Shown in pieces: positions 41,617 to 50,923 of a stretch of DNA of 64,000 nucleotides (within the stretch, counting starts at the first letter, position 1; each line of letters begins with the position of its first letter). Position numbers and translations under genes: made by a program. Where the stretch lies: contig NZ_CP087135.1 of the NCBI RefSeq assembly GCF_020911945.1, forward strand, positions 1,302,001 through 1,366,000, in the 5' to 3' direction. Origin of the DNA: Flavobacterium galactosidilyticum. GTDB taxonomy: Bacteria > Bacteroidota > Bacteroidia > Flavobacteriales > Flavobacteriaceae. The notes beneath the pieces are model-generated. The model was not told where the DNA came from, did not search any database, and was given only the letters and a program-made list of their open reading frames with translations.

Positions 41617-44514
41617 ATGTCTGAAGAGAGAATTATTAGAATAAACAAAGTTTTAAGGGAATTGAATATTTCTTTGGAAAGAGCTGTGGATTATCTAAAA
41701 GATAAGGGGATTGCTGTTGAGTCAAATCCAAACACAAAAATTTCTGATGAAGTATACAAAGTCTTGTGCGGTGAGTTTGCAGGCGACAAAGGGAATAAAG
41801 AAGCTTCTAAAGAAGTAGGGGAAGAAAAAAGAAAAGAGAAAGAGGCTTTGCGTTTAGAACGTGAGAAAGAAATTGAGGACAAACGTAGAGCTGAAGAAGA
41901 TCGCCTTAAACAACAGGAAGTTATAAAAGCGAAAGCAGTTATATCAGGTCCAGTTCAAGTGGGTAAAATTGACCTTAATCCTAAGAAAGCGACTATTATT
42001 TCGCCGGTTAAAGCGGTAGAAAAAGTGGAAATTCCAGTAGCTAAAGTTGCTGAAGTAAAACCAACTGTTACTGAAGTACCTGCTGAAAAACCTGCGCAAG
42101 AACAACCTTTAGAAGAAAAAGTTGTTTCAGATAAAAAAGTAGAAAAACCTATTGTAGGTATTAAAGAAGTGAAAGCGGAAACAGTATCGGAAGTTCCTGC
42201 TGAACCAAAAGTAGCTGCAAAAACTGAAGTAGTTAAAACGGATGAAGCGCCAGTTGATGAAACAATCACTACGCAATATCAAAAGTTGTCAGGGACTACT
42301 TTAACAGGTCAAATAATTGATTTATCTCAATTTAATAAACCAAAGAAGAAAAAAGAAGAGCCTAAGATTACTCCAAATAAACCGGGAGCTCCAGGATCTG
42401 CTGCTGCAAATGCAAATAAGAATAAACGCAAAAGGATTGCTCCTAAGCCAGGTGCTCCTAGACCACCTGCAACACCAGGAGTTCCTGGTGCGCCAAATCC
42501 TAACAAGATTACTCCTAATGTAGGAGGCGGTGGATTCAATGCGAATAGAAGTGCAAGACCAGGATTTGTTAAAGGAAATAGGCCTGCAATTGTTGCCAAA
42601 GTTGAGCCAACAGAAGAAGAAGTTAAAAATCAAATTAGAGAGACTTTAGAGAAGCTACAAGGTAAAGGTGGAAAATCTAAAGCTGCTAAATATAGAAGAG
42701 ATAAAAGAGATACGCACCGTCAGAAATCTGATGATGAGCAAAGAGCTATCGATGAAGGAAGTAAAACTATTAAGGTTACTGAATTCGTAACAGTAGGTGA
42801 AATTGCAATCATGATGGATGTTCCAATTACTAAAGTTATTGGAACGTGTATGTCACTTGGAATCATGGTTACCATGAACCAGCGTCTTGATGCAGAAACT
42901 TTAACTATTGTAGCTGATGAATTTGGTTATGAAGTTGAGTTTATTACTGTAGATATTGAAGAAGCGATACAAGTTGTAGAAGACAAAGAAGAAGATCTAG
43001 TTTTTAGAGCGCCTATTGTAACAGTTATGGGGCACGTCGATCATGGTAAAACATCTTTACTGGATTATATCCGTAAGGAAAACGTAATTGCAGGTGAGTC
43101 TGGAGGAATTACACAGCATATTGGTGCGTACGGAGTAACATTAGATAACGGACAAAAAATAGCATTCTTAGATACTCCTGGTCACGAAGCGTTTACAGCC
43201 ATGCGTGCACGTGGAGCTCAAGTTACAGATATTGCTATTATTGTAATTGCTGCTGATGATGATATCATGCCGCAAACAAAAGAAGCAATTAGCCACGCGC
43301 AAGCAGCTAATGTTCCTATTATTTTCGCTATCAACAAAATTGATAAGCCTAACTCTAATGTAGAGAAAATAAAAGAGAAATTAGCAGGTATGAATTTACT
43401 TGTTGAAGATTGGGGTGGTAAAATTCAATCACATGATATTTCTGCGAAAGTAGGAACAGGTGTTAAAGAATTATTAGAAAAAGTATTATTAGAAGCAGAG
43501 CTTTTAGATTTGAAATCAAATCCAAACAAAGCAGCTTCTGGTACCGTAGTTGAAGCTTTTCTTGATAAAGGGAAAGGATATGTTTCTACGATTTTAGTAC
43601 AAAACGGAACTTTGAAAGTAGGAGATTATATGTTGGCTGGTAAGCATCATGGTAAAATTAAAGCTATGCATGACGAAAGAGGAAATATTGTAACTGTTGC
43701 AGGTCCTTCAACTCCGGTTTCAGTTTTAGGTCTTGATGGAGCGGCTACCGCTGGTGATAAGTTCAATGTGTTTGAAGAAGAAAAAGAAGCAAAACAAATT
43801 GCATCTAAACGTTCTCAATTAATGCGTGAGCAATCAGTACGTACACAACGTCATATTACGTTAGATGAAATTGGACGTAGAATTGCATTAGGTCAATTTA
43901 AAGAATTGAACATTATCCTTAAAGGAGATGTTGATGGATCAGTTGAAGCATTATCTGATTCATTCTCTAAATTATCTACTGAAGAAATCCAAATCAACAT
44001 TATACACAAAGGTGTTGGTGCAATTACAGAAACTGACGTAATGTTAGCTTCCGCTTCTGATGCAATTATTATTGGATTTAATGTTCGTCCTGCTGGAAAT
44101 GCAAGACAATTAGCTGATAAAGAAGAAATCGATATCCGTTATTACTCTATTATTTATGCTGCTATTGATGACTTGAAAGATGCAATGGAAGGAATGTTAG
44201 CTCCTGAAATGAAAGAAGAAGTTCTGGGTACAGCTGAGATTAGAGAGATATTCAAAATTTCTAAAGTGGGTTCAATTGCGGGTTGTATGGTTATGGATGG
44301 CAAAATTGTCAAAAATGCTAAAATGCGTATTATCAGAGAAGGAGTTGTTGTCTTTACAGGTGAGTTGTTAGCGTTAAAACGTTTCAAGGATGATGTAAAA
44401 GATGTAGCTAAAGGATATGATTGTGGTATCCAAATAAAAGGATATAATGATATTGAAGAGAGAGATATTATTGAGTCGTATCATGAAGTTGCTATTAAAA
44501 AGAAATTGAAATAG
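41617..44514 (+). CDS. infB: Translation initiation factor IF-2
   Basis: 965 residues. The N-terminus begins with an IF2-N helix domain (RINKVLRELNISLERAVDYLKDKG). A long charged, Pro/Ala/Gly-rich linker (~70-330) follows, then a second IF2-N module. The GTPase starts near 465, with G1 GHVDHGKTSLLDYI, G3 DTPGHEAF and G4 NKIDKPN, then domains II-IV ending HEVAIKKKLK. It delivers initiator tRNA to the 30S subunit. It is the last gene of rimP-nusA-infB, followed by a tight terminator. Confidence 0.97.
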   Translation: MSEERIIRINKVLRELNISLERAVDYLKDKGIAVESNPNTKISDEVYKVLCGEFAGDKGNKEASKEVGEEKRKEKEALRLEREKEIEDKRRAEEDRLKQQEVIKAKAVISGPVQVGKIDLNPKKATIISPVKAVEKVEIPVAKVAEVKPTVTEVPAEKPAQEQPLEEKVVSDKKVEKPIVGIKEVKAETVSEVPAEPKVAAKTEVVKTDEAPVDETITTQYQKLSGTTLTGQIIDLSQFNKPKKKKEEPKITPNKPGAPGSAAANANKNKRKRIAPKPGAPRPPATPGVPGAPNPNKITPNVGGGGFNANRSARPGFVKGNRPAIVAKVEPTEEEVKNQIRETLEKLQGKGGKSKAAKYRRDKRDTHRQKSDDEQRAIDEGSKTIKVTEFVTVGEIAIMMDVPITKVIGTCMSLGIMVTMNQRLDAETLTIVADEFGYEVEFITVDIEEAIQVVEDKEEDLVFRAPIVTVMGHVDHGKTSLLDYIRKENVIAGESGGITQHIGAYGVTLDNGQKIAFLDTPGHEAFTAMRARGAQVTDIAIIVIAADDDIMPQTKEAISHAQAANVPIIFAINKIDKPNSNVEKIKEKLAGMNLLVEDWGGKIQSHDISAKVGTGVKELLEKVLLEAELLDLKSNPNKAASGTVVEAFLDKGKGYVSTILVQNGTLKVGDYMLAGKHHGKIKAMHDERGNIVTVAGPSTPVSVLGLDGAATAGDKFNVFEEEKEAKQIASKRSQLMREQSVRTQRHITLDEIGRRIALGQFKELNIILKGDVDGSVEALSDSFSKLSTEEIQINIIHKGVGAITETDVMLASASDAIIIGFNVRPAGNARQLADKEEIDIRYYSIIYAAIDDLKDAMEGMLAPEMKEEVLGTAEIREIFKISKVGSIAGCMVMDGKIVKNAKMRIIREGVVVFTGELLALKRFKDDVKDVAKGYDCGIQIKGYNDIEERDIIESYHEVAIKKKLK

Positions 44515-44534
44515 TATTTTACATATATAAAGTT

Positions 44535-44561
44535 AAAAATCCCGATTCGTCGGGATTTTTT
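44535..44561 (+). terminator. Terminator of rimP-nusA-infB
   Basis: AAAAATCCCGA (44535-44545), TTCG tetraloop, TCGGGATTTTT (44550-44560): a perfect 11-bp stem followed by T. Confidence 0.92.
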
Positions 44562-45820
44562 GTGTTTTAAAATAAAGCTTATTTCAATTTGTTGAGAGTG
44601 TAAATTTATGACTCGAAAAAAAAAGTCTAAAATAAAAGTGTTGTTTTTTGATTACTAATTGTACAAAGTACGCCGCTGGAATACGGAAATTATTAAGCAG
44701 AATGACCATCATTTTTTTTGTTAATTGTGGGGATTTCCACTTTCTATATACTCAACAAAATAACAATTGCAAATGGTGTTTGTCTATGTACTAAAATAAA
44801 AATATTAAGTGATTCCATACGGGTGCAAAGTGGAGCAAACACTTTTATTTTATGTCTCTGTTTTTGTTACTATTTGTTCAGAAGAAATAGTAATGAAATT
44901 ATCAAGCATTCTTAGTACTTAACTTCCAATACAAAGACTTCAAAATATTAAATTATTTGCTTGACTTGTTCATTATAGGGACGGTTTTTCCTCTTATTTA
45001 GATTGTAATTTTAGTAAGAGAAAGCCAAATATTTTTTTAAAATAGATTTTGTTTTTATTTAGCCGACATGCTATTCTATTTGAAACATATAAAGCTATTG
45101 ATTTCTCACATAAACTACTCCCAGCGTGCGAAGTTAGTACCTATAGCGTTGTGTTACTTGCAAGAGTAGGATGAATATTAAATAGTATTTCTTAAAGTAA
45201 TGAGAAGATAGTAGAAGCTTTTGTAACGAATTTTGTAAAAGGGAACAGTTGCCTTTTCGACCGAATTTGAGTTTAAAATACAGTGGTTCTTTTCTAATAC
45301 TTCGCTATTTAACATAGAGTAATTAAATATGGAAGAACTCTTAGGTAAAATTTTATACCTTTTGGAGCTTAGCAGAAACGAAAGTCGGCTGTAGTAGAAT
45401 CGAGGTAAAGAGTGGTAAATTATTTGAATGCAATGGATTTAATTCAATATAGGATCTGCATGATGCAACTATAAATTTTAGTGGTTGGGTAAGCGACGAA
45501 ATTTTACATTTTTCCCTTGGATAAAAGTCATCTTAAAATTCGTATTGATAGACTTAAAGAAGATCTAACCGGGAAATTGCCTTCAAAGTCTTTGACGAAT
45601 GAAGTGATAAAATGGCCGGTATTAGTACTTTTGTTGTAACTAAAAATATTTTTTTAACAACTTGATCAAGGAGGTTTGTAAAAGGAATGTTGTCTTCTAT
45701 TTTATAAAAATTCGCAATTGTATAGTATCATTGATAGCCCAGCCAGTGACAAGTTGCATTTTGGTATTATGTTACCTAATATTCATTAAGCTTTCTGCTG
45801 AAAAAACTATTTGACAAGAA
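44562..45820. other. 1.26-kb region without an intact gene, possible remnant of decayed coding DNA
   Basis: No ORF here has a credible product. In one plus-strand frame (the frame of position 45481), open stretches are separated by stops: about 45052-45168 (SRHAILFETYKAIDFSHKLL), 45493-45636 (KFYIFPLDKSHLKIRIDRLK), and 45679-45786 (FYKNSQLYSIIDSPASDKLHFG). This could be a broken gene, but I could not match it to a family. No tRNA, tmRNA, RNase P or 6S signature was recognised. The spacer between infB and the following genes is much longer than its neighbours. Confidence 0.4.
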
Positions 45821-45844
45821 AAAACCACTTTTTACAGTGGTTTT
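45821..45844. terminator. Terminator downstream of the SPOR gene
   Basis: AAAACCACT (45821-45829) pairs with AGTGGTTTT (45836-45844), 6-nt loop. It lies 20 bp past the stop of the minus-strand SPOR gene. Confidence 0.8.
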
Positions 45845-45863
45845 CTCTGCTTAAATAAGTAAT

Positions 45864-46253
45864 CTAATTCTTTGGTTTTATCAAATGAACGTTGCTGTAT
45901 CTTTTTCTAAATTCAATTAAATTTCGTTCTGCCTCTATACGCGATTTATAATTTCCAACCCATACTTTGTAATTAGGTGTGAAAAAAAAGATTGTTCCGT
46001 CAGTATCTTTAAATTCTTGTCTAAATTCATTTAAGATGGTTTTTGCCTTTTCACTTTCGCCACTGTAAATTTGAATTTGATATCTGTCATTTATACTATT
46101 CGAAATATTACTTTTTCTCTTCTCATTTAGTAATTGTTCGAATTTAGAGTCTTGTTTTACAGTTATATTTGATGTTTGTGCATTGGCAAATAAACAAGGA
46201 ATGCAAACAGTTAAGGTGATAAAGAAAGCTTTCTTAGTGGCTAAAATTCTCAT
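45864..46253 (-). CDS. SPOR-domain secreted protein
   Basis: 129 residues with a signal peptide (FFITLTVCIPCLFANAQ) and a C-terminal SPOR domain (about 55-127: YQIQIYSGESEKAKTILNEFRQEF and YKVWVGNYKSRIEAERNLIEFRKRYSNVHLI). SPOR domains bind denuded peptidoglycan, often at septa. Small single-domain versions are common in Bacteroidota. It is divergent from the respiratory operon. Confidence 0.88.
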   Translation of the reverse strand: MRILATKKAFFITLTVCIPCLFANAQTSNITVKQDSKFEQLLNEKRKSNISNSINDRYQIQIYSGESEKAKTILNEFRQEFKDTDGTIFFFTPNYKVWVGNYKSRIEAERNLIEFRKRYSNVHLIKPKN

Positions 46254-46355
46254 AATGTGATTGTTTTTGTGTAAAAATAATATTTTAACATTGATGCCGA
46301 ACGGTAAAAGTTATTTAGAATTGATATAAATTGAAATTAAGACTATTTTAAGGTT

Positions 46356-46384
46356 TTGAGAATAGTTCTTAAGTCGTATTTTTG
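46356..46384 (+). promoter_or_regulatory. Promoter of the actABCDEF-coxBA operon
   Basis: TTG (46356-46358), 18-bp spacer, TATTTTTG (46377-46384). Both elements match. The predicted leader is about 80 nt. Confidence 0.68.
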
Positions 46385-46468
46385 TCGAAGTTTTAAAATA
46401 AAGGACTAGTTTTTATAAATCAATTAGAAAAAACTGTGCCAATTTTTATTAGATAATCATTATATAAT

Positions 46469-47800
46469 ATGAAAAAGGTGGGTAACCATAATTCGATCGC
46501 AAGGAAATTATTTTTAGGCTTGGCCTTATCGCTAATTTTTTCTTTAACTTCATTCGCTCAAGATGCTGCTCCTGCAGCTACTGATGATGCTGCGGCGCCT
46601 GCTGCAACTAGTGGTGGAGATGCTTTAAAAGGTAAAGAATTGTTTAATGCAAATTGTGCTGCATGTCACAAAATGGATGCTAAAGCTACTGGTCCTGCGC
46701 TAAGAGGTGTGGCTGACAAGTATGATACTCCGTGGCTTTACAAATGGATTAGAAACAGTTCTGAATTAATTAAATCTGGAGACGCTCAGGCGGTTAAAGT
46801 ATTTAATGAAAACAATAAGGCAGTAATGTCTGCTTTTCCACAATTATCAGATACTGATATTGATGATATATTAGCTTATACATCAGAGCCTAAAGCTGAA
46901 GCTGCTGCTCCTGCTCCAGGTGTTGAAGCTGTTCCTGGAACTGCTCCTTCAGATAGTGGTGTGTCGAACAATATTATTTTAGGTGCATTAGCACTTGTTA
47001 TGATTGTTTTGGTTGTGATGCTATTTTTGGTAAACAAAGTTTTATCTAAAGTTGCTAAAGTTAATGGAATTGAAGTTGCGCCGAAAACGCCAACAACTCC
47101 TATATGGAAAGCTTTTGCTAAAAATCAATTTTTAGTTTTAGTTACTGCAATCTTTTTGCTTCTTGCTAGTGCTTATTTTGTATATGGTTTCTTAATGCAA
47201 ATTGGTGTAGATAAAGATTATGCGCCTATTCAGCCAATTCACTTTTCACACAGAATTCACGCTGGTGATAACGAGGTGAACTGTAAATATTGTCACTCTG
47301 CTGCTAGAGTAAGTAAAAATGCAGGGATTCCTTCGCTGAATGTTTGTATGAACTGTCATAAAAACATAGGAGAGGTTGCTGAAACTACTGCAACTCCAGA
47401 GTACAGCAAAGCATTCTACGATGAGCAAATCCAAAAATTATATACTGCTGTAGGTTGGGATTCAGAAACTCAAACTTACACTGGTAAAACGGAGCCTGTA
47501 AAGTGGGTTCGTATTCATAATTTACCTGATTTTGTTTATTTTAATCACTCTCAACACGTAACTGTTGCTGGAATCGAATGTCAAACTTGTCACGGTCCAG
47601 TTCAAGAGTATGAAATTCAAAAACAATTTGCTCCATTGACTATGGGTTGGTGTATTGATTGTCATAGAAAGACAGAAGTGAAGATGGAAGGGAATGAATA
47701 TTACACTAAAATTCACGCTGAGCTTTCTAAAAAATACGGAGTTGAGAAATTGACTGCTGCTCAAATGGGAGGTTTAGAATGTGGTAAATGCCATTATTAA
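46469..47800 (+). CDS. actA: Alternative complex III subunit ActA with an N-terminal monohaem cytochrome c domain
   Basis: 443 residues, exported by a signal peptide cleaved near SFAQ. Six CxxCH haem-binding motifs are visible at 63-67, 272-276, 293-297, 371-375, 395-399 and 438-442. The first belongs to a class I cytochrome c domain (~48-140, with the Met-ligand region AVMSAFPQLSD), followed by an Ala/Pro linker, a transmembrane helix (~168-190), a second (~220-242) and then the five-haem ActA core. ACIII oxidises menaquinol and passes electrons to an oxidase. The extra domain may deliver electrons to the adjacent aa3-type oxidase. Confidence 0.92.
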   Translation: MKKVGNHNSIARKLFLGLALSLIFSLTSFAQDAAPAATDDAAAPAATSGGDALKGKELFNANCAACHKMDAKATGPALRGVADKYDTPWLYKWIRNSSELIKSGDAQAVKVFNENNKAVMSAFPQLSDTDIDDILAYTSEPKAEAAAPAPGVEAVPGTAPSDSGVSNNIILGALALVMIVLVVMLFLVNKVLSKVAKVNGIEVAPKTPTTPIWKAFAKNQFLVLVTAIFLLLASAYFVYGFLMQIGVDKDYAPIQPIHFSHRIHAGDNEVNCKYCHSAARVSKNAGIPSLNVCMNCHKNIGEVAETTATPEYSKAFYDEQIQKLYTAVGWDSETQTYTGKTEPVKWVRIHNLPDFVYFNHSQHVTVAGIECQTCHGPVQEYEIQKQFAPLTMGWCIDCHRKTEVKMEGNEYYTKIHAELSKKYGVEKLTAAQMGGLECGKCHY

Positions 47801-47829
47801 TCAAATTATTAAGATTTTAATATTTAAAT

Positions 47830-50800
47830 ATGTCATCAAACAAAAAATACTGGAAAAGTGTTGAGGAACTAGACCAAAATAGTTCTATTGTTGAGGCGCT
47901 TAAAAATAACGAATTTGTTGAAGAGATTCCTACTGATGAGTTTTTAGGAAATAGCGATGCATTGTCATCATCTTCAACATCACGTCGTGATTTTTTAAAG
48001 TACGTTGGTTTTAGTACTGCAGCGGCAACGCTTGCGGCTTGCGAGGGTCCTGTAAACAAATCAATACCTTACGTTCTTCAGCCAGAGCAAATTATTCCTG
48101 GAGTTGCTGATTATTATGCAACTTCCGTTTTTGACGGATTTGATTTTGCTAACTTATTAGTAAAAACTCGCGAAGGTCGTCCTATTAAAATAGATAATAA
48201 TACTATTGCTGGGGCTAAGTTTAGTGCTAATGCAAGAATTCATGCGTCTATATTGTCGTTATATGATAGTATGCGTTTGAAGGAGCCTAAAATTGGAGGA
48301 AAAGCTGCTAACTGGTCTACTGTTGATGCTCAAATTAAATCTAGTATAGCTGATGCTGCTGCAAAAGGTGGGCAAGTTGTACTTTTGACAAATACTTTAG
48401 CTAGCCCGTCAACTGAGAAGCTTATTGCTGACTTTTTATCTAAAACGGCAAACGCTAAGCATGTTGTTTACGATGCAGTTTCTGAATCTGAGGCATTAGA
48501 TGCTTTTGAAGCAGTTTATGGAGAAAGAGGTTTAGTTGACTATGACTTTTCTAAAGCATCATTAATTGTTTCTGTTGGAGCTGATTTTCTTGGCGATTGG
48601 CAAGGTGGTGGTTATGATTCCGGATATGTTAAAGGTAGAATTCCTAAAGCTGGAATGATGTCTCGTCATTTTCAATTAGAGTCTAATATGACTTTGTCTG
48701 GTGCTGCAGCTGATAAGCGTGTTGCAATGTCAACTGCTAATCAAAAACAAGCATTAGTTCATATATATAATGTCGTAACTGGTTCTTCTGTAGGTGTGAG
48801 CTTAGATGCTGCCTATAAAGCAGAAGTAACTAAAGCTGCACAACAATTGAAAGCTGCTGGATCTAAAGGTTTATTAGTATCTGGTATTCAAGATAAAAAC
48901 GCACAATTGTTAGTTTTAGGTATTAACCAAATGTTAGCAAGTGAGGCTTTCACTACGTCAGGAGTTAGACAAATTAGAAAAGGATCTAACGCAAATGTTG
49001 CTCAATTAATTGCAGATATGAAAGCGGGTAGCGTTCATACTTTGATTATGAGTGGTGTTAATCCTGTTTATACTTTGGCAGACACTAATTCTTTTGTAGA
49101 GGGACTTAAAAAAGTTAAAACTTCTGTTTCTTTTTCTTTAAAGGAAGATGAAACGGCTTTAGTTAGTACTATTGCTGCTGCTGTTCCTCATTATTTGGAA
49201 TCGTGGAATGATTTAAGTATTACTAAAGGTACTTATAGTATTACACAGCCTACAATACGCCCGCTTTTTATTACAAAACAGTTTCAAGATGTTTTAATGT
49301 CTTTGACAGGTCAAGCGGGTACTTTTTATGATTATATCAAATTAAATGCTTCGTCTATAATTACTGGTTCTACTTGGAATAAAGTATTACATGACGGATT
49401 ATATGTTGGTGCTTCTTCAACTCTTTCTGGTGGTTCAGCTGATTTTAGTGGTGCTGCTAATGCGCTAGCACAGTCAAAAGGGGTACAAGGATTAGAATTA
49501 GTATTGTATACTAAAACCGGTATGGGTGATGGGCAGCAAGCTAACAATCCTTGGTTGCAAGAATTCCCAGATCCTATCACTAGAGTTTCTTGGGATAACT
49601 ACGTAACTGTTTCTAATGCTGATGCTAAGAAATATGAACTTCATAATGAAATCGTTGCTAATGGTGGTTTGAACGGAAGTTATGCCACAATTACTACAGC
49701 AGATGGTTTGAAATTAGAAAATGTTCCGGTAATCGTTCAGCCAGGACAAGCAGTAGGAACTGTTGGTTTAGCTGTAGGTTACGGTCGTAAAGCTGCGCTT
49801 AAAGAAGAAATGATGGTAGGTGTAAATGCTTACTCTCTATATAAAGGTTTCAATAATGTACAGTCTATAACTTTGGCTAAAGCTGGAGGAGAACATGAGT
49901 TTGCTTCTGTTCAAGGACAAAAAACATTAATGGGAAGAGGTGATATTATTAAAGAAACATCTTTAGAGATTTTTAATACTAAAGACGCTAAGGAATGGAA
50001 TCCACAACCAATGGTTTCATTGGATCATAAACAAGTTGAAGCTACAACTGTAGATTTATGGGGTTCATTCGATCGTTCTACTGGTCACCATTTCAATTTA
50101 TCTATTGACTTAAATGCTTGTACTGGATGTGGTGCTTGTGTAATAGCTTGTCACGCTGAAAATAACGTTCCGGTTGTTGGTAAGTCAGAAGTAAGAAGAA
50201 GTCGTGATATGCACTGGTTGCGTATTGACAGATATTATTCTTCTGAGAGCACTTTTGCAGGAGATAATGAAAGAAAAGAAAATATAGCAGGTTTGTCAAG
50301 TTCATTGTCTACTTTTAATGAAATGGAAGAGGCTCATGATAATCCTCAAGTTTCTTTCCAGCCTGTAATGTGTCAGCACTGTAACCATGCGCCTTGTGAA
50401 ACTGTTTGTCCTGTAGCGGCTACATCTCACGGTCGTCAAGGTCAAAACCAAATGGCTTATAATAGATGTGTTGGTACTCGTTATTGCGCTAATAACTGTC
50501 CTTATAAAGTACGTCGTTTTAACTGGTTCTTGTATAACAAAAACAGTGAATTCGATTATAATATGAATGATGATCTAGGACGTATGGTTTTAAATCCAGA
50601 TGTTAATGTTCGTTCTCGCGGAGTTATGGAAAAATGTTCTATGTGTATCCAAATGACACAAGCAACAATTTTGAAAGCTAAAAGAGAAGGAAGGGTCATT
50701 GTTGATGGTGAATTCCAAACTGCATGTTCAAATGCTTGTTCTAATGGAGCAATGAAATTTGGCGACGTAAATGATTCTGAAGCTGAAATTACTAAATTAG

Positions 50801-50886
50801 CAGCTGACGATAGAATGTATCATTTATTAGAGCATGTTGGAACAAAACCAAATGTGATTTATCACGTTAAAGTTAGAAATACCTAG
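47830..50886 (+). CDS. actB: Alternative complex III iron-sulfur subunit ActB (Tat-exported molybdopterin-oxidoreductase-like protein)
   Basis: 1018 residues. A 50-residue leader precedes the twin-arginine signal SRRDFLKYVGFSTAAATLAAC, which ends in a lipobox; this is the extended-Tat arrangement known for the family. Residues ~75-720 resemble a molybdopterin oxidoreductase without evident cofactor ligands. Residues ~755-1000 are PsrB-like with four cysteine clusters: CTGCGACVIAC, CQHCNHAPCETVCP, CVGTRYCANNCP and CSMCIQ...CSNACSNG, fitting several [4Fe-4S]/[3Fe-4S] centres. It is the periplasmic electron-wire subunit. Confidence 0.94.
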   Translation: MSSNKKYWKSVEELDQNSSIVEALKNNEFVEEIPTDEFLGNSDALSSSSTSRRDFLKYVGFSTAAATLAACEGPVNKSIPYVLQPEQIIPGVADYYATSVFDGFDFANLLVKTREGRPIKIDNNTIAGAKFSANARIHASILSLYDSMRLKEPKIGGKAANWSTVDAQIKSSIADAAAKGGQVVLLTNTLASPSTEKLIADFLSKTANAKHVVYDAVSESEALDAFEAVYGERGLVDYDFSKASLIVSVGADFLGDWQGGGYDSGYVKGRIPKAGMMSRHFQLESNMTLSGAAADKRVAMSTANQKQALVHIYNVVTGSSVGVSLDAAYKAEVTKAAQQLKAAGSKGLLVSGIQDKNAQLLVLGINQMLASEAFTTSGVRQIRKGSNANVAQLIADMKAGSVHTLIMSGVNPVYTLADTNSFVEGLKKVKTSVSFSLKEDETALVSTIAAAVPHYLESWNDLSITKGTYSITQPTIRPLFITKQFQDVLMSLTGQAGTFYDYIKLNASSIITGSTWNKVLHDGLYVGASSTLSGGSADFSGAANALAQSKGVQGLELVLYTKTGMGDGQQANNPWLQEFPDPITRVSWDNYVTVSNADAKKYELHNEIVANGGLNGSYATITTADGLKLENVPVIVQPGQAVGTVGLAVGYGRKAALKEEMMVGVNAYSLYKGFNNVQSITLAKAGGEHEFASVQGQKTLMGRGDIIKETSLEIFNTKDAKEWNPQPMVSLDHKQVEATTVDLWGSFDRSTGHHFNLSIDLNACTGCGACVIACHAENNVPVVGKSEVRRSRDMHWLRIDRYYSSESTFAGDNERKENIAGLSSSLSTFNEMEEAHDNPQVSFQPVMCQHCNHAPCETVCPVAATSHGRQGQNQMAYNRCVGTRYCANNCPYKVRRFNWFLYNKNSEFDYNMNDDLGRMVLNPDVNVRSRGVMEKCSMCIQMTQATILKAKREGRVIVDGEFQTACSNACSNGAMKFGDVNDSEAEITKLAADDRMYHLLEHVGTKPNVIYHVKVRNT

Positions 50887-50923
50887 TACAAAATAAATTA
50901 ATTAAGAATCAATATAAAGGATT

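Noticed and set aside
44718..44915. 65-codon ORF in the gene-free region
   Set aside because: No domain, no start context, low-complexity hydrophobic composition; chance open frame in AT-rich DNA.
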